12,095 bases of DNA from Bacillota bacterium (GCA_023405135.1 JAEXYZ010000029.1:1-12095); one strand, 5' to 3'. Positions 1 through 7,498 are shown, counted from the first letter of the stretch. Translations and numbers: made by a program. The notes: generated from the letters alone by a model not told the origin.

Positions 1-75
1 GCGAATCATGCCCGCAGAGGCTCCATGTAAAGCCTACCAATAAACATACTTCTAAGTTTATCTTGTCCATGAAAA

Positions 76-126
76 TGGCTCATTTTTTCAGTTGCGATGT
101 GGCTCACATTTCAATTGCGAAATACA
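76..126 (+). mobile_element. Probable outer end of an IS21-family-like insertion sequence (tandem terminal repeats)
   Basis: Two imperfect tandem copies of a TGGCTCA...TTGCGA unit lie at 76-97 and 100-120 with a 24-bp period. Both have TGGCTCA at the left, a T-rich centre, and CAGTTGCGA or CAATTGCGA at the right. The sequence then runs AAATACA, so the block can end in CA at 125-126. IS21-family elements are known to carry several short transposase-binding repeats inside each end and to finish in CA. This would be the right end of an element extending left out of the window. Plus-strand frames stop at 28-30 and 41-43, where a helper-ATPase gene could end, but too little is visible to identify one. 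The family call rests on pattern only. Confidence 0.4.
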
Positions 127-205
127 AAGGTAAATAAGATAAAATTATAAGAGACAATTTCGGTGTATTACAAGAAATTAAAAACTGAAGAAAATTTGGT
201 GACAT

Positions 206-1588
206 ATGAAATCGTATATTTTAAACCTAACTTTTGAGGAGATTCAGCCTACCATTTGGCGAAGAGTAATAATGCCTGCTGGTGCGACATTTAACCGACT
301 CCATGAAACAATTCAGCATGTAACGAATTTCCAAAGTATACTTAAGCCTTATCATTTTTTTGCTTTTGAAGTACAAAATTTATTTATAACAAATAACGAG
401 GATCTTTTAGAAGAGTATAAAGGGAAATTGTACTTTAAAAAGGAGGTAAAACAACCTTCACGGATTAAAATTGATACTTATTTGGAAAAATATGGTGAAG
501 TTTTATATATATATGACTTTGGTGATAATTGGCGCATCCGAGTTAAACTAGAAGATGTGGTAGACGATTATTATTTTGGCTACCCGACATTATTAGATGG
601 TGAGGGAACAGCTCCCCCAGAAGATGTAGGTGGACCACCAGGCTATAAAGAATTTTTAAAAGTTTATCAAAATCCAATGAACCCTGATTATTTATCGACA
701 CTTGCTTGGGCGGAGCGTCAGTTATATCGACTACTGAATATTGATGAAATAAATGACCGATTAAAGCATGTAAAATATAAAAAAACACAATGGGAGCATA
801 TTGATCACGACAATTATTTTATACTATCGGATAAATATCGTGGTGTAGATAATGTAGATCTAGATAATTTACAAAATAAAGAATTAATTATTCAATATGC
901 AATTGCTTGTACTAATCTATATGGTTATATTGAATATCCAGAATTTCTACAAATATATAATTCTCAAAACGAACCATCCTTATCTAGTAAAGAATTAAGT
1001 GCTATAACAATGGAGCTTAAATATTTAAATCAATTAGTTAAAGCACATATCCATGTATATAAAGATGCATTTGTCCATGAAGCGTTTGATTATATTGAAG
1101 ATAAGGAAGTATTTTTTGAAGGGGTTATAGGTAAACCATATTATATACCAGCGAAAGAACAGTTATTAAAATACGTTGATGAATTGTACTATGAAAAAAC
1201 TATTCACCATGAAAAATTAGCAAAGATGATGGCGAAGGACTTTTTTGGTGGTAGTACACTGATGGTATATTATGAAATTGATGAATTAGTTAATCAATTA
1301 AAAACAGTTCAAGTTAATTTCAACTCAGTTGTTGAATCATTTTTAAGTCGTTTTAAATTTAATGATTTAAAGCACGCTAATGAATATATACAAACAATCA
1401 CTAAAATAGCTAATATGACACGTCTTTGGGAAAATAGAGGCTATATGCCAGAAGAACTTTTAAAAATAGAACATCGCCATTTAAAGCCGATGTCACAACA
1501 TCCAGTTATTGATGAAGGTAAAGTGGGACGAAATGATTCGTGTCCGTGTGGTAGTGGGAAAAAATATAAAAAATGTTGTGGTAAATAG
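206..1588 (+). CDS. pRiA4b ORF-3-like protein with C-terminal SEC-C zinc motif
   Basis: A 460-residue soluble protein. The N-terminal ~185 residues match the plasmid pRiA4b ORF-3-like fold: an opening strand with a PTIWRR segment, the hallmark YIYDFGDNWR at 101-110, and a GEGTAPPEDVGGPPGY stretch at 132-147. The middle (~190-430) is largely helical and I do not recognise it. The C-terminus is a SEC-C motif with Cys446, Cys448, Cys457 and Cys458 (CxC-x8-CC), known from SecA and many unrelated proteins as a small zinc-binding unit. The molecular function is unknown; the family is common on plasmids and near mobile elements, which fits the IS-like end just upstream. The ATG at 206 has only a weak, close GGTG (198-201) as Shine-Dalgarno, with GAAGAAAA further up. 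No terminator follows. The domain call is firm; any role would be a guess. Confidence 0.85.
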   Translation: MKSYILNLTFEEIQPTIWRRVIMPAGATFNRLHETIQHVTNFQSILKPYHFFAFEVQNLFITNNEDLLEEYKGKLYFKKEVKQPSRIKIDTYLEKYGEVLYIYDFGDNWRIRVKLEDVVDDYYFGYPTLLDGEGTAPPEDVGGPPGYKEFLKVYQNPMNPDYLSTLAWAERQLYRLLNIDEINDRLKHVKYKKTQWEHIDHDNYFILSDKYRGVDNVDLDNLQNKELIIQYAIACTNLYGYIEYPEFLQIYNSQNEPSLSSKELSAITMELKYLNQLVKAHIHVYKDAFVHEAFDYIEDKEVFFEGVIGKPYYIPAKEQLLKYVDELYYEKTIHHEKLAKMMAKDFFGGSTLMVYYEIDELVNQLKTVQVNFNSVVESFLSRFKFNDLKHANEYIQTITKIANMTRLWENRGYMPEELLKIEHRHLKPMSQHPVIDEGKVGRNDSCPCGSGKKYKKCCGK

Positions 1589-1596
1589 GAGTAGTA

Positions 1597-1614
1597 TATT
1601 ACTAATTAGTAATA
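1597..1614. promoter_or_regulatory. Perfect 18-bp AT-rich palindrome, possible operator
   Basis: TATTACTAATTAGTAATA is perfectly self-complementary over 18 bp, with no spacer, and lies 9 bp after the SEC-C gene and 78 bp before the diguanylate cyclase start. It has no T-tract long enough for a terminator and no loop, so a binding site for a homodimeric regulator is more likely than an RNA hairpin. No known operator consensus was recognised. Confidence 0.35.
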
Positions 1615-1676
1615 AAAATTGAAAAACCATCCACATTTATTTTGATGTGTGCTACATTATAGGAAAATTATGTGAT

Positions 1677-1684
1677 AAAGAGGA
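1677..1684 (+). promoter_or_regulatory. Ribosome binding site that sets the GTG start of the diguanylate cyclase
   Basis: AAAGAGGA sits 7 bases before the GTG at 1692. The in-frame ATG at 1647 has no purine-rich site ahead of it and would add 15 polar residues before the first membrane helix. The GTG is therefore the better start. Confidence 0.75.
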
Positions 1685-1691
1685 CAAAACA

Positions 1692-3254
1692 GTGAATTCG
1701 CAATTGACCGCCTATATAGCTCTAATTTGTACATCTGGTGTACTTAACTTGTATTTATGTGCGTACGTATACAAAAAACGATTCAACTACTCAAATGTTT
1801 CTAAATATTTCGCCCTTTATACAGGGTTTACAATGATTTACTGTTTCGGTTCCGCATTTGGGTTAACCGCTTCCACAATTGAGCAAATAAAGTTTTGGAA
1901 CATACTTACATATGTAGGACTACCATTTTGTCCACCACTCGGTTTACTTTTCATCATGCAATATTTAGGTATTAAATTAGAGAAAAAGAAGATTGTTGGA
2001 TTGCTTATTATTCCAATGATCAGTTTGATAATGATAGCGACGAATGATTTGCATCATTTACATTATAAGATATTTGAAGTGGATTCGATTCAAGGTGCAC
2101 CTTACTATTACATGGAGATAGGCTTCTGGTATGTAGTTCATGGTATTTTTACATTCGTCTGTATGTTTGTTGCCTTTTTATTATTACTCTCTTATTGGAA
2201 AGAAACAGAAAAAGCTTATCGCCCCCAACTAATTGCACTTATGTTTGGGCAGCTTGTCCCAATGGTAATATCTTTTATTTATTTAGAAGGATGGACCCCT
2301 CCAGGAATTGATCCAGTTCCAATGGTTATTTGGATTACATCGCTTTTATATTTATGGTCTATCAGTTTTTCACGTTTATTTAAAATTATGCCAATAGCTA
2401 AGGATACAATTTTTAATAGTATTCGTGATGGGGTAATTGTGTTAGATGAATCCTCTAGATTAATTGAATTTAATCAAGCATGTAAAAATATGTTTTCCAA
2501 ATTAAATAAAACGATGTTTGGAATGGAGTTAGATAAGATTTGGCTTGAATTATCTGGTAACCCTTTTCCCTTTGTATTAGATGCAATTGAGGTTACAAAA
2601 GAATTAAATATTGGAAATTTTGTCTACCAGGTTCGCATTGCGCCAATAGAGCACGCAAATAATAATAAATGTAAGTTAATTATTTTTACGGATATTACAG
2701 AGTTAAAAAATCTACAGAAAAAGCTAGAACATCAAGTTTATTATGATGAATTAACACAAATTTATAATCGACGTGCTTTTTTTCAACTATGTGAGAAAAA
2801 TTTTACTGAAGCAAAGAAGCTTTCATTACCTTATACGATTATTATCTTTGACATTGATTATTTCAAAAAAGTAAATGATACTTACGGGCATCAGGCTGGC
2901 GATCAAGTGCTTAAGCATATAGCGAAAGTTTGCCAATCGGAATTGAATGAAGACATACTGTTTGCTCGTTATGGCGGTGAAGAATTTGTTCTTGCGCTGA
3001 AGGAATGGACTAAGTCAGATAGTGCACTATTAGCAAATCGCTTAAGACAATCGATAGAATCTCAAGAGCTAGTTACGACTGATGGAGTTATCATTACTGT
3101 CACATCAAGCTTTGGAGTAGCAGAAACTACAAAAAATCATGATGAAACACTTACTCAACTTCTTAATAAGGCGGATGAAGCGCTATACTCGGCAAAGCGA
3201 GAAGGGCGTAATCGAGTAAATGTGTACGTAGAGAATACAGAAGTATTCAAATGA
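1692..3254 (+). CDS. Membrane diguanylate cyclase: 7TM sensor - PAS - GGEEF
   Basis: About 520 residues from the GTG start. Residues ~3-230 form roughly seven hydrophobic helices resembling the 7TM N-terminal region found in some histidine kinases. A PAS-like domain follows (~235-335, opening IAKDTIFNSIRDGVIVLDE), then a linker helix and a GGDEF domain (~345-515). The cyclase motifs are intact: DELTQIYNRR, FDIDYFKKVND and the signature GGEEF at 428-432, so it should condense two GTP to c-di-GMP at the membrane in response to an unknown signal. The inhibitory I-site expected just upstream (RxxD) reads NEDI, so product feedback is probably lost. No EAL domain is present. The gene is followed by its own terminator and looks monocistronic. 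The ligand is unknown. Confidence 0.88.
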   Translation: MNSQLTAYIALICTSGVLNLYLCAYVYKKRFNYSNVSKYFALYTGFTMIYCFGSAFGLTASTIEQIKFWNILTYVGLPFCPPLGLLFIMQYLGIKLEKKKIVGLLIIPMISLIMIATNDLHHLHYKIFEVDSIQGAPYYYMEIGFWYVVHGIFTFVCMFVAFLLLLSYWKETEKAYRPQLIALMFGQLVPMVISFIYLEGWTPPGIDPVPMVIWITSLLYLWSISFSRLFKIMPIAKDTIFNSIRDGVIVLDESSRLIEFNQACKNMFSKLNKTMFGMELDKIWLELSGNPFPFVLDAIEVTKELNIGNFVYQVRIAPIEHANNNKCKLIIFTDITELKNLQKKLEHQVYYDELTQIYNRRAFFQLCEKNFTEAKKLSLPYTIIIFDIDYFKKVNDTYGHQAGDQVLKHIAKVCQSELNEDILFARYGGEEFVLALKEWTKSDSALLANRLRQSIESQELVTTDGVIITVTSSFGVAETTKNHDETLTQLLNKADEALYSAKREGRNRVNVYVENTEVFK

Positions 3255-3272
3255 AAATAAAGTATTCCAATT

Positions 3273-3319
3273 AAACCTAAAAGAAATGGCAGATGCTGTT
3301 CTTTAGGTTTTTTTGTTTT
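3273..3319 (+). terminator. Intrinsic terminator after the diguanylate cyclase
   Basis: AAACCTAAAAGAA (3273-3285) pairs with TTCTTTAGGTTT (3299-3310) with one bulged A, and CAG/CTG can pair inside the loop. A T-rich tract (TTTTTTTGTTTT) follows immediately. It ends transcription 20 bp after the stop codon. Confidence 0.85.
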
Positions 3320-3399
3320 AACATAAAACTTACGTTTCGGTTATTAAAATAAATTCATTTACATATTTTCCTATATCCACATATTTACATGATTAAGTA

Positions 3400-3426
3400 T
3401 AGAAATTTTAAGAATCGAAATTTCTA
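3400..3426. promoter_or_regulatory. 9-bp inverted repeat in the leader of the nucleoside hydrolase gene
   Basis: TAGAAATTT (3400-3408) and AAATTTCTA (3418-3426) are perfect complements around a 9-base spacer. The repeat abuts the Shine-Dalgarno AAAAAGGGG (3427-3435). It could be an operator or a weak hairpin in the mRNA leader that affects ribosome access. No T-tract follows, so it is not a terminator. No convincing sigma-A promoter is visible in 3320-3442, although TTTACA occurs at 3358-3363 and 3384-3389. Confidence 0.4.
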
Positions 3427-3442
3427 AAAAAGGGGCATTATT

Positions 3443-4402
3443 TTGGCTAAAATACCGATTATTATCGACACTGATCCAGGTATAGACGATGTTATGATGT
3501 TAATATTAGCTTTTGCTAATGATCACTTTTTTGATATACGTTTAGTTACAACGAGTTCTGGTAATATATCGCAGGATAAAACAAACTACAATGCTCGAAC
3601 ATTTTTAAGTTATATTGGTGCAAATGTAGAAATTGCCCGTGGGTTAGATCGCCCAATAATTTATGAACTAGAAGAAGCAGAAGAAGTTCACGGTGAAAGT
3701 GGGTTAGGAAATGTTCAGTTTTTAACACCAACTTTACCTGTAAGCTATCGATCAGCGATTATGGCAATGTTCGAAACAATTTTGAAAAGCGATGAAAAAA
3801 TAACGATAGTTTCAACTGGCCCTTTAACAAACGTTGCAGCACTACTAGTTGCTCATCCTGAAGTAAAACCAAAAATCGAACGTATTTCATGGATGGACGG
3901 TGCAGCAGTAGGGGGCAATGTTACACCAACAGCCGAATTCAATGCATATGTTGATCCCCATGCAGTTGAAATTGTATTTCGTTCAGGTATACCTATTGTA
4001 ATGAGTGGATTAGATGTGACATATAAAGCTTTTATAACAATTGATGAAATGAATAAAATTTTAGCTAAAGGCACTGAGTTTACTCAAAAACTAAATCAAA
4101 TGGTGAAGTATTATCTTGAAAATATTAAAAAAACACCGTTCCATCAAGCGAATTTTGATCAAATATTTCAGTTTCACGATGTTTGCGTAGCTATGTACTT
4201 ATTGAAACCGCAAATTTTTGAAGGCAAAGATTATTATGTAGAGGTTGAACTGGAAGGGATAACAGTAGATGCAACCGTTGTAGATTATTTAGAAAAGTTA
4301 GGAAGAACTCCAAACGTCCATGTTCTTTATAATGTTAATCGAGAAGCCTTTGTTGCAGAATTTAAGAAGGCTGTAGACATTATTGCTGAAAGGATAGACT
4401 AA
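3443..4402 (+). CDS. Inosine-uridine-preferring nucleoside hydrolase family protein
   Basis: A 319-residue cytosolic enzyme of the usual family length that should hydrolyse the N-glycosidic bond of ribonucleosides to free base and ribose (nucleoside salvage). The N-terminal calcium-binding signature DTDPGIDD is present, with Asp11, Asp15 and Asp16 matching family ligands. Also seen are HGESGLG (His83), GPLTN at 126-130, EFNAYVDP at 165-172, and the catalytic-region pair His245-Asp246 in FHDVC. Base preference (purine or pyrimidine) cannot be read from these motifs. The start is TTG at 3443, 7 bases after AAAAAGGGG; this start keeps the conserved strand before DTDPG complete. The gene stands alone, with terminators before and after, and converges with the regulator gene. 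Confidence 0.93.
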   Translation: MAKIPIIIDTDPGIDDVMMLILAFANDHFFDIRLVTTSSGNISQDKTNYNARTFLSYIGANVEIARGLDRPIIYELEEAEEVHGESGLGNVQFLTPTLPVSYRSAIMAMFETILKSDEKITIVSTGPLTNVAALLVAHPEVKPKIERISWMDGAAVGGNVTPTAEFNAYVDPHAVEIVFRSGIPIVMSGLDVTYKAFITIDEMNKILAKGTEFTQKLNQMVKYYLENIKKTPFHQANFDQIFQFHDVCVAMYLLKPQIFEGKDYYVEVELEGITVDATVVDYLEKLGRTPNVHVLYNVNREAFVAEFKKAVDIIAERID

Positions 4403-4424
4403 TCAACTATAGGAAGGTTTAGGG

Positions 4425-4459
4425 GATTCCAGAAAATTTTGCTTTCTGGAATCTTTTTT
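4425..4459 (+). terminator. Intrinsic terminator after the nucleoside hydrolase gene
   Basis: GATTCCAGAAA (4425-4435) pairs perfectly with TTTCTGGAATC (4443-4453) around a 7-base loop and is followed by TTTTTT. It lies in the 60-bp gap between two converging genes. Read from the minus strand it has no T-tract, so it mainly serves the plus-strand gene. Confidence 0.9.
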
Positions 4460-4462
4460 AAA

Positions 4463-5932
4463 TCACTTTTCTCTTAGTATTTTTCGATATCGATTAGGAG
4501 ATTGACCTGTATAGGTTTTGAATAATTTTGCAAAATAATTTGGGTCTTCAAAACCATTCAATTGTGCAACTTCACTTATTGGAAAATCTGTCTCTAATAA
4601 AGTTTTTTGGGCATGCTGTATTCGAATTTGTTGTAAATAACGTTTAAATGCTACTCCATGATGCTTACTAAAAATGCTACTTAAATAATTTGATGTAATG
4701 CCAAGTTGATTGGCTATTTCTATTAATGATAATTTTGTATTTTTATATTGTTGTTCAATTAAATCAGCTGCCAATTCAGCATAATTTACCTTCAGCTCTA
4801 TCTTTGCATCCGATGCAAGCTTCATTAAAGTTTGCGTAAAAAGAATGATTTCTTGAATAATCGTATAAAGAATAGGGTGTTCTAAAATTATGTTAAATAA
4901 TTGGCGGTAATTTTCCTCTAAAACTGCTTTTTGATGCAGATTATATTTCAACATAAATCGTCTAATTTGGGCCAAAACACTTGTTAAATGTATGCGAATA
5001 GAATCTTGCTCATAATAAGTCCCATCAACAGATAAACGGTATAGAAATTCCTTGATTGTTTGTATATCAAGGTTTTCAAGGCCTTGTATCCATAGTTGCT
5101 GTTCTTCAGGTGTTAATAAAGGATCTAAAGGGAGGGGTGTAAGCTGCTTACTTACATAAAATATATGCTCAAATCCCTTATAAAATCGTTGCTTTAATGC
5201 GTTTTTAGTCTCTAAATAAATTTCATTCAACGGCACCGGTGCTTTATCATAAATAGCTATATTTATATAGCTGCCACTCATAACATTCCATTCCCGAATT
5301 AATGTTCTCGCCTTTTTTTCAAACAAAGTCTTTTCAACAAATTCTGATATACAAATGATACGTTTTGATAACGGATAAATCTCTATATTTTCGAAAATAG
5401 GGGTTTCCTTTAACCAACTATATAAATCTATTATATCCTTTGAAAACTCTGGCTCGATGAGGAAAAAAAGTTGATGATCTTTAGGAAAACCACTTTCACT
5501 ATTTAAAAATAGTTGTAAGTAAAAATCATTAGGAATTTCATAATTTACAATAGAATTGACGTCAGCTTTGCTTTTTTTTGTAGATGAATTAATTAAATAC
5601 TTCAAATGATTTAAATCAACTGGTTTAATAAAAAAATGAGTTACTTGCATTTGAATAGCCTTCAGAGCATGTTGAAATAGTGGCTCAGATGTTGTAGCAA
5701 AAATTTCAGTTCCATCTTTTCTTGCTAATTTAAAAAAAGAAATATCATTTGGATTTTTAATTAATTCAATCTCTACAATTAAAATATCCGGATGTATTTG
5801 TTGATACTGCTGAAATAGTTGGTCAATTGATTTAAAAATATACACTTCTAATTCGTTTAATAAATAAGTCTCCAAATACCACTTTAAACCTTTTGCTTCT
5901 ATATAATCTCGATCAATAATACATATTTTCAT
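4463..5932 (-). CDS. AraC-family regulator with degenerate receiver domain, divergent from the hut operon
   Basis: 489 residues from the ATG at 5932. Residues 1-~115 have a CheY-like receiver pattern: MKICIIDRD at the start, PDILIVEIEL around 48-57, and the conserved Lys103 in FFIKPVD. The phospho-acceptor Asp is replaced by Glu54, and the usual acidic pair reads Asp7-Arg8. A middle region (~130-385) is unrecognised. The C-terminal ~100 residues are a double helix-turn-helix AraC domain (LSLIEIANQLGITSNYLSSI, then ISEVAQLNGFEDPNYFAKLF). The layout resembles YesN-type response regulators, but no histidine kinase lies beside it. Divergent position 165 bp from the hut operon suggests it controls that operon, perhaps by sensing a metabolite through the middle region. 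That role is inferred; the DNA-binding family is certain. Confidence 0.9.
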   Translation of the reverse strand: MKICIIDRDYIEAKGLKWYLETYLLNELEVYIFKSIDQLFQQYQQIHPDILIVEIELIKNPNDISFFKLARKDGTEIFATTSEPLFQHALKAIQMQVTHFFIKPVDLNHLKYLINSSTKKSKADVNSIVNYEIPNDFYLQLFLNSESGFPKDHQLFFLIEPEFSKDIIDLYSWLKETPIFENIEIYPLSKRIICISEFVEKTLFEKKARTLIREWNVMSGSYINIAIYDKAPVPLNEIYLETKNALKQRFYKGFEHIFYVSKQLTPLPLDPLLTPEEQQLWIQGLENLDIQTIKEFLYRLSVDGTYYEQDSIRIHLTSVLAQIRRFMLKYNLHQKAVLEENYRQLFNIILEHPILYTIIQEIILFTQTLMKLASDAKIELKVNYAELAADLIEQQYKNTKLSLIEIANQLGITSNYLSSIFSKHHGVAFKRYLQQIRIQHAQKTLLETDFPISEVAQLNGFEDPNYFAKLFKTYTGQSPNRYRKILREK

Positions 5933-5936
5933 CCCA

Positions 5937-5944
5937 ATCACCTT
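5937..5944 (-). promoter_or_regulatory. Ribosome binding site that sets the ATG start of the regulator
   Basis: On the minus strand AAGGTGAT extends the pairing to the 16S 3' end and precedes the ATG at 5932, with 8 bases between its GG and the ATG. A GTG at 5941, three codons upstream, lies inside this site and so is unlikely to be the start. Confidence 0.7.
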
Positions 5945-5973
5945 ATAAAATTTTAGAAAAATATATTTTTTCT

Positions 5974-5979
5974 ATTATA
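5974..5979 (-). promoter_or_regulatory. Candidate -10 box of the regulator gene
   Basis: The minus strand reads TATAAT here, a perfect sigma-A -10 hexamer about 42 bp before the start codon. The -35 region (TGTTTT at 17-bp spacing) is poor, so the promoter may need an activator. An AT-rich inverted repeat (AGAAAAA at 5955-5961, TTTTTCT at 5967-5973) covers the expected transcription start and could be an autoregulatory site. Confidence 0.5.
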
Positions 5980-6035
5980 CAGTTAAATTTAAATTAAAAA
6001 CATATAAAATTACTCTTTTTCTTTTAATTTTTCTC

Positions 6036-6050
6036 TGTTTTCTGAAAAGA
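6036..6050. promoter_or_regulatory. Candidate CodY box upstream of the hut operon
   Basis: TGTTTTCTGAAAAGA matches the CodY consensus AATTTTCWGAAAATT at 11 of 15 positions, including the whole central TTTTCTGAAAA; the mismatches are the two outer bases on each side. CodY, the GTP- and branched-chain-amino-acid-responsive repressor, is known to repress hut in B. subtilis. The site would cover the -35 region of a possible promoter whose weak -10 is TAAAAT at 6059-6064, so binding should block initiation. Confidence 0.5.
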
Positions 6051-6082
6051 CTGAATATTAAAATGTGAATATAAATAAAAGA

Positions 6083-6095
6083 AGAGGAGGAAAGG
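6083..6095 (+). promoter_or_regulatory. Strong ribosome binding site that sets the YjiH-type gene start
   Basis: AGAGGAGGAAAGG contains a full AGGAGG (6085-6090), 7 bases from the ATG at 6098. An in-frame GTG at 6065 would place this site inside the coding sequence and has no site of its own, so it was rejected. Confidence 0.85.
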
Positions 6096-6097
6096 AA

Positions 6098-7477
6098 ATG
6101 ACAGAAAGTGTTAAACAGTTATCACCTGAAGAGTTAGCTGAATCGAAAAATATTGACCCAATTTCAAAGCGTTATATAAAAGATTCAAACAAAACTGTAA
6201 CGACTTTAAAAATGATCGTATGTAGTTTAATTGGTATTTTCAGTTTTTTTGTGACATTTGAATGGAATGGCAAATCTTCTATTCTAATCGATCATATAGT
6301 GAGTTTTTTATCTACTTCTTTTCCAACATTAGTCACTACATATGTCTTTATTTTACTAGTAGTAGGTGCAATATTGCCGTTTGTTAATAAAAGCTGGAAA
6401 AAGGATATAGTTAGTAGAATTTTATCTATCTTTAAAGTAGTTGGTTTAGTCGTTGGGATTATGCTGATTTTCGGAGTTGGTCCAGCGTGGCTATTTGCTC
6501 CAGATGTAGGTCCATTCTTAATGGATAAGTTAATTAAACCAGTGGGAGTTTTAATTCCAATCGGGTCTGTGTTTTTAGCTCTACTTGTTAGTTATGGCTT
6601 ACTAGAGTTTATCGGGGTATTTATGCAGCCGTTTATGAAACCGATTTTTCGTACACCAGGTCGTTCTGCCGTTGATGCAGTAGCATCCTTTGTTGGAAGT
6701 TATTCAGTTGGTTTGTTATTAACTAATCGTGTATTCAAGCAAGGTAAGTATACGATTCGTGAGGCAGCGATTATTGCAACTGGATTCTCGACTGTGTCTG
6801 TTACGTTTATGGTTGTAATGGCCAATACACTCGATATTATGGAATATTGGTCACAGTTCTTTTGGATTTCCCTAATAGTTACATTTGTTGTAACAGCTAT
6901 ATCAGCACGTATTTATCCACTTAATCGGTTGAAGGACGAATATTTAGAAGGAACTACAGCAGATCCAGAAGTTATCGTAAGAGGGAAACGTTTCCATAAT
7001 GCGTGGCAGGAGGCTTTAAACGCAGTAGAGAAAAACCCTACATTTTTAAAGAATTTATATCTTCATTTAAAAGATGGGCTCGTAATGGCGATGGGTGTAA
7101 TACCTTCTATTCTATCAATAGGTTTACTTGGAATCGTTCTTGCTTTATATACACCGTTGTTTGATGTGATCGCGTATATTTTTACACCGTTTACTTATTT
7201 ATTACAGTTACCAGAACCTATGTTAACTGCAAAAGCTCTTTCATTGTCTATAACGGAAATTTTCTTACCTTCTTTATTAGTGACAGAGGCAACACTTATT
7301 ACTAAATTCATTGTAGCTAACGTATCAGTATCTGCAATTTTATTCTGTTCAGCAGTTATTCCGTTAATTTTATCAACTGATATACCTTTAACAATTCGTC
7401 AGTTAATTATTATTTGGTTTGAAAGGGTTGTCCTTTCTTTAATTATCGTAACGCCGATTGCATTTTTATTATTTTAA
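6098..7477 (+). CDS. YjiH-type Gate-domain membrane protein, probable urocanate/histidine transporter
   Basis: A 459-residue protein with about ten membrane helices (roughly 36-54, 78-97, 105-135, 150-175, 190-210, 222-243, 252-271, 326-371 as two, 400-425 and 434-458) after a ~30-residue charged cytosolic N-terminus. GRSAVDAVASFVGSYSVGLL at 188-207, followed by TNRVFKQGKYTIREAAIIAT, resembles the nucleoside-recognition Gate domain of YjiH-like proteins. It is the first gene of the operon, 21 bp ahead of hutU, with no terminator between, so it most likely brings in histidine, urocanate or a related compound. The B. subtilis hut operon instead uses HutM, an amino-acid permease of another family. 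The substrate is inferred from context only. Confidence 0.87.
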   Translation: MTESVKQLSPEELAESKNIDPISKRYIKDSNKTVTTLKMIVCSLIGIFSFFVTFEWNGKSSILIDHIVSFLSTSFPTLVTTYVFILLVVGAILPFVNKSWKKDIVSRILSIFKVVGLVVGIMLIFGVGPAWLFAPDVGPFLMDKLIKPVGVLIPIGSVFLALLVSYGLLEFIGVFMQPFMKPIFRTPGRSAVDAVASFVGSYSVGLLLTNRVFKQGKYTIREAAIIATGFSTVSVTFMVVMANTLDIMEYWSQFFWISLIVTFVVTAISARIYPLNRLKDEYLEGTTADPEVIVRGKRFHNAWQEALNAVEKNPTFLKNLYLHLKDGLVMAMGVIPSILSIGLLGIVLALYTPLFDVIAYIFTPFTYLLQLPEPMLTAKALSLSITEIFLPSLLVTEATLITKFIVANVSVSAILFCSAVIPLILSTDIPLTIRQLIIIWFERVVLSLIIVTPIAFLLF

Positions 7478-7498
7478 TATTTTAAGGGGAGATTATAG

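Noticed and set aside
3..137. Open plus-strand frame from the left edge to the stop at 135-137
   Set aside because: It runs through the tandem IS-like repeats and shows no protein signature; it is more likely non-coding terminal DNA.
1647..1691. ATG at 1647 as the diguanylate cyclase start
   Set aside because: It has no Shine-Dalgarno, whereas the GTG at 1692 has AAAGAGGA at good spacing and begins just before the first membrane helix.
4424..4438. CodY-like sequence GGATTCCAGAAAATT (11 of 15 matches)
   Set aside because: It is formed by the left arm and loop of an intrinsic terminator between converging genes, where there is no promoter to control.
6036..6050. CcpA cre site at the hut promoter
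   Set aside because: The sequence lacks the central CG and the closing CA of the cre consensus; the CodY pattern fits better.
6065..6097. GTG at 6065 as the start of the YjiH-type gene
   Set aside because: It would place the strong AGGAGG of the ATG at 6098 inside the coding region and has no binding site of its own.
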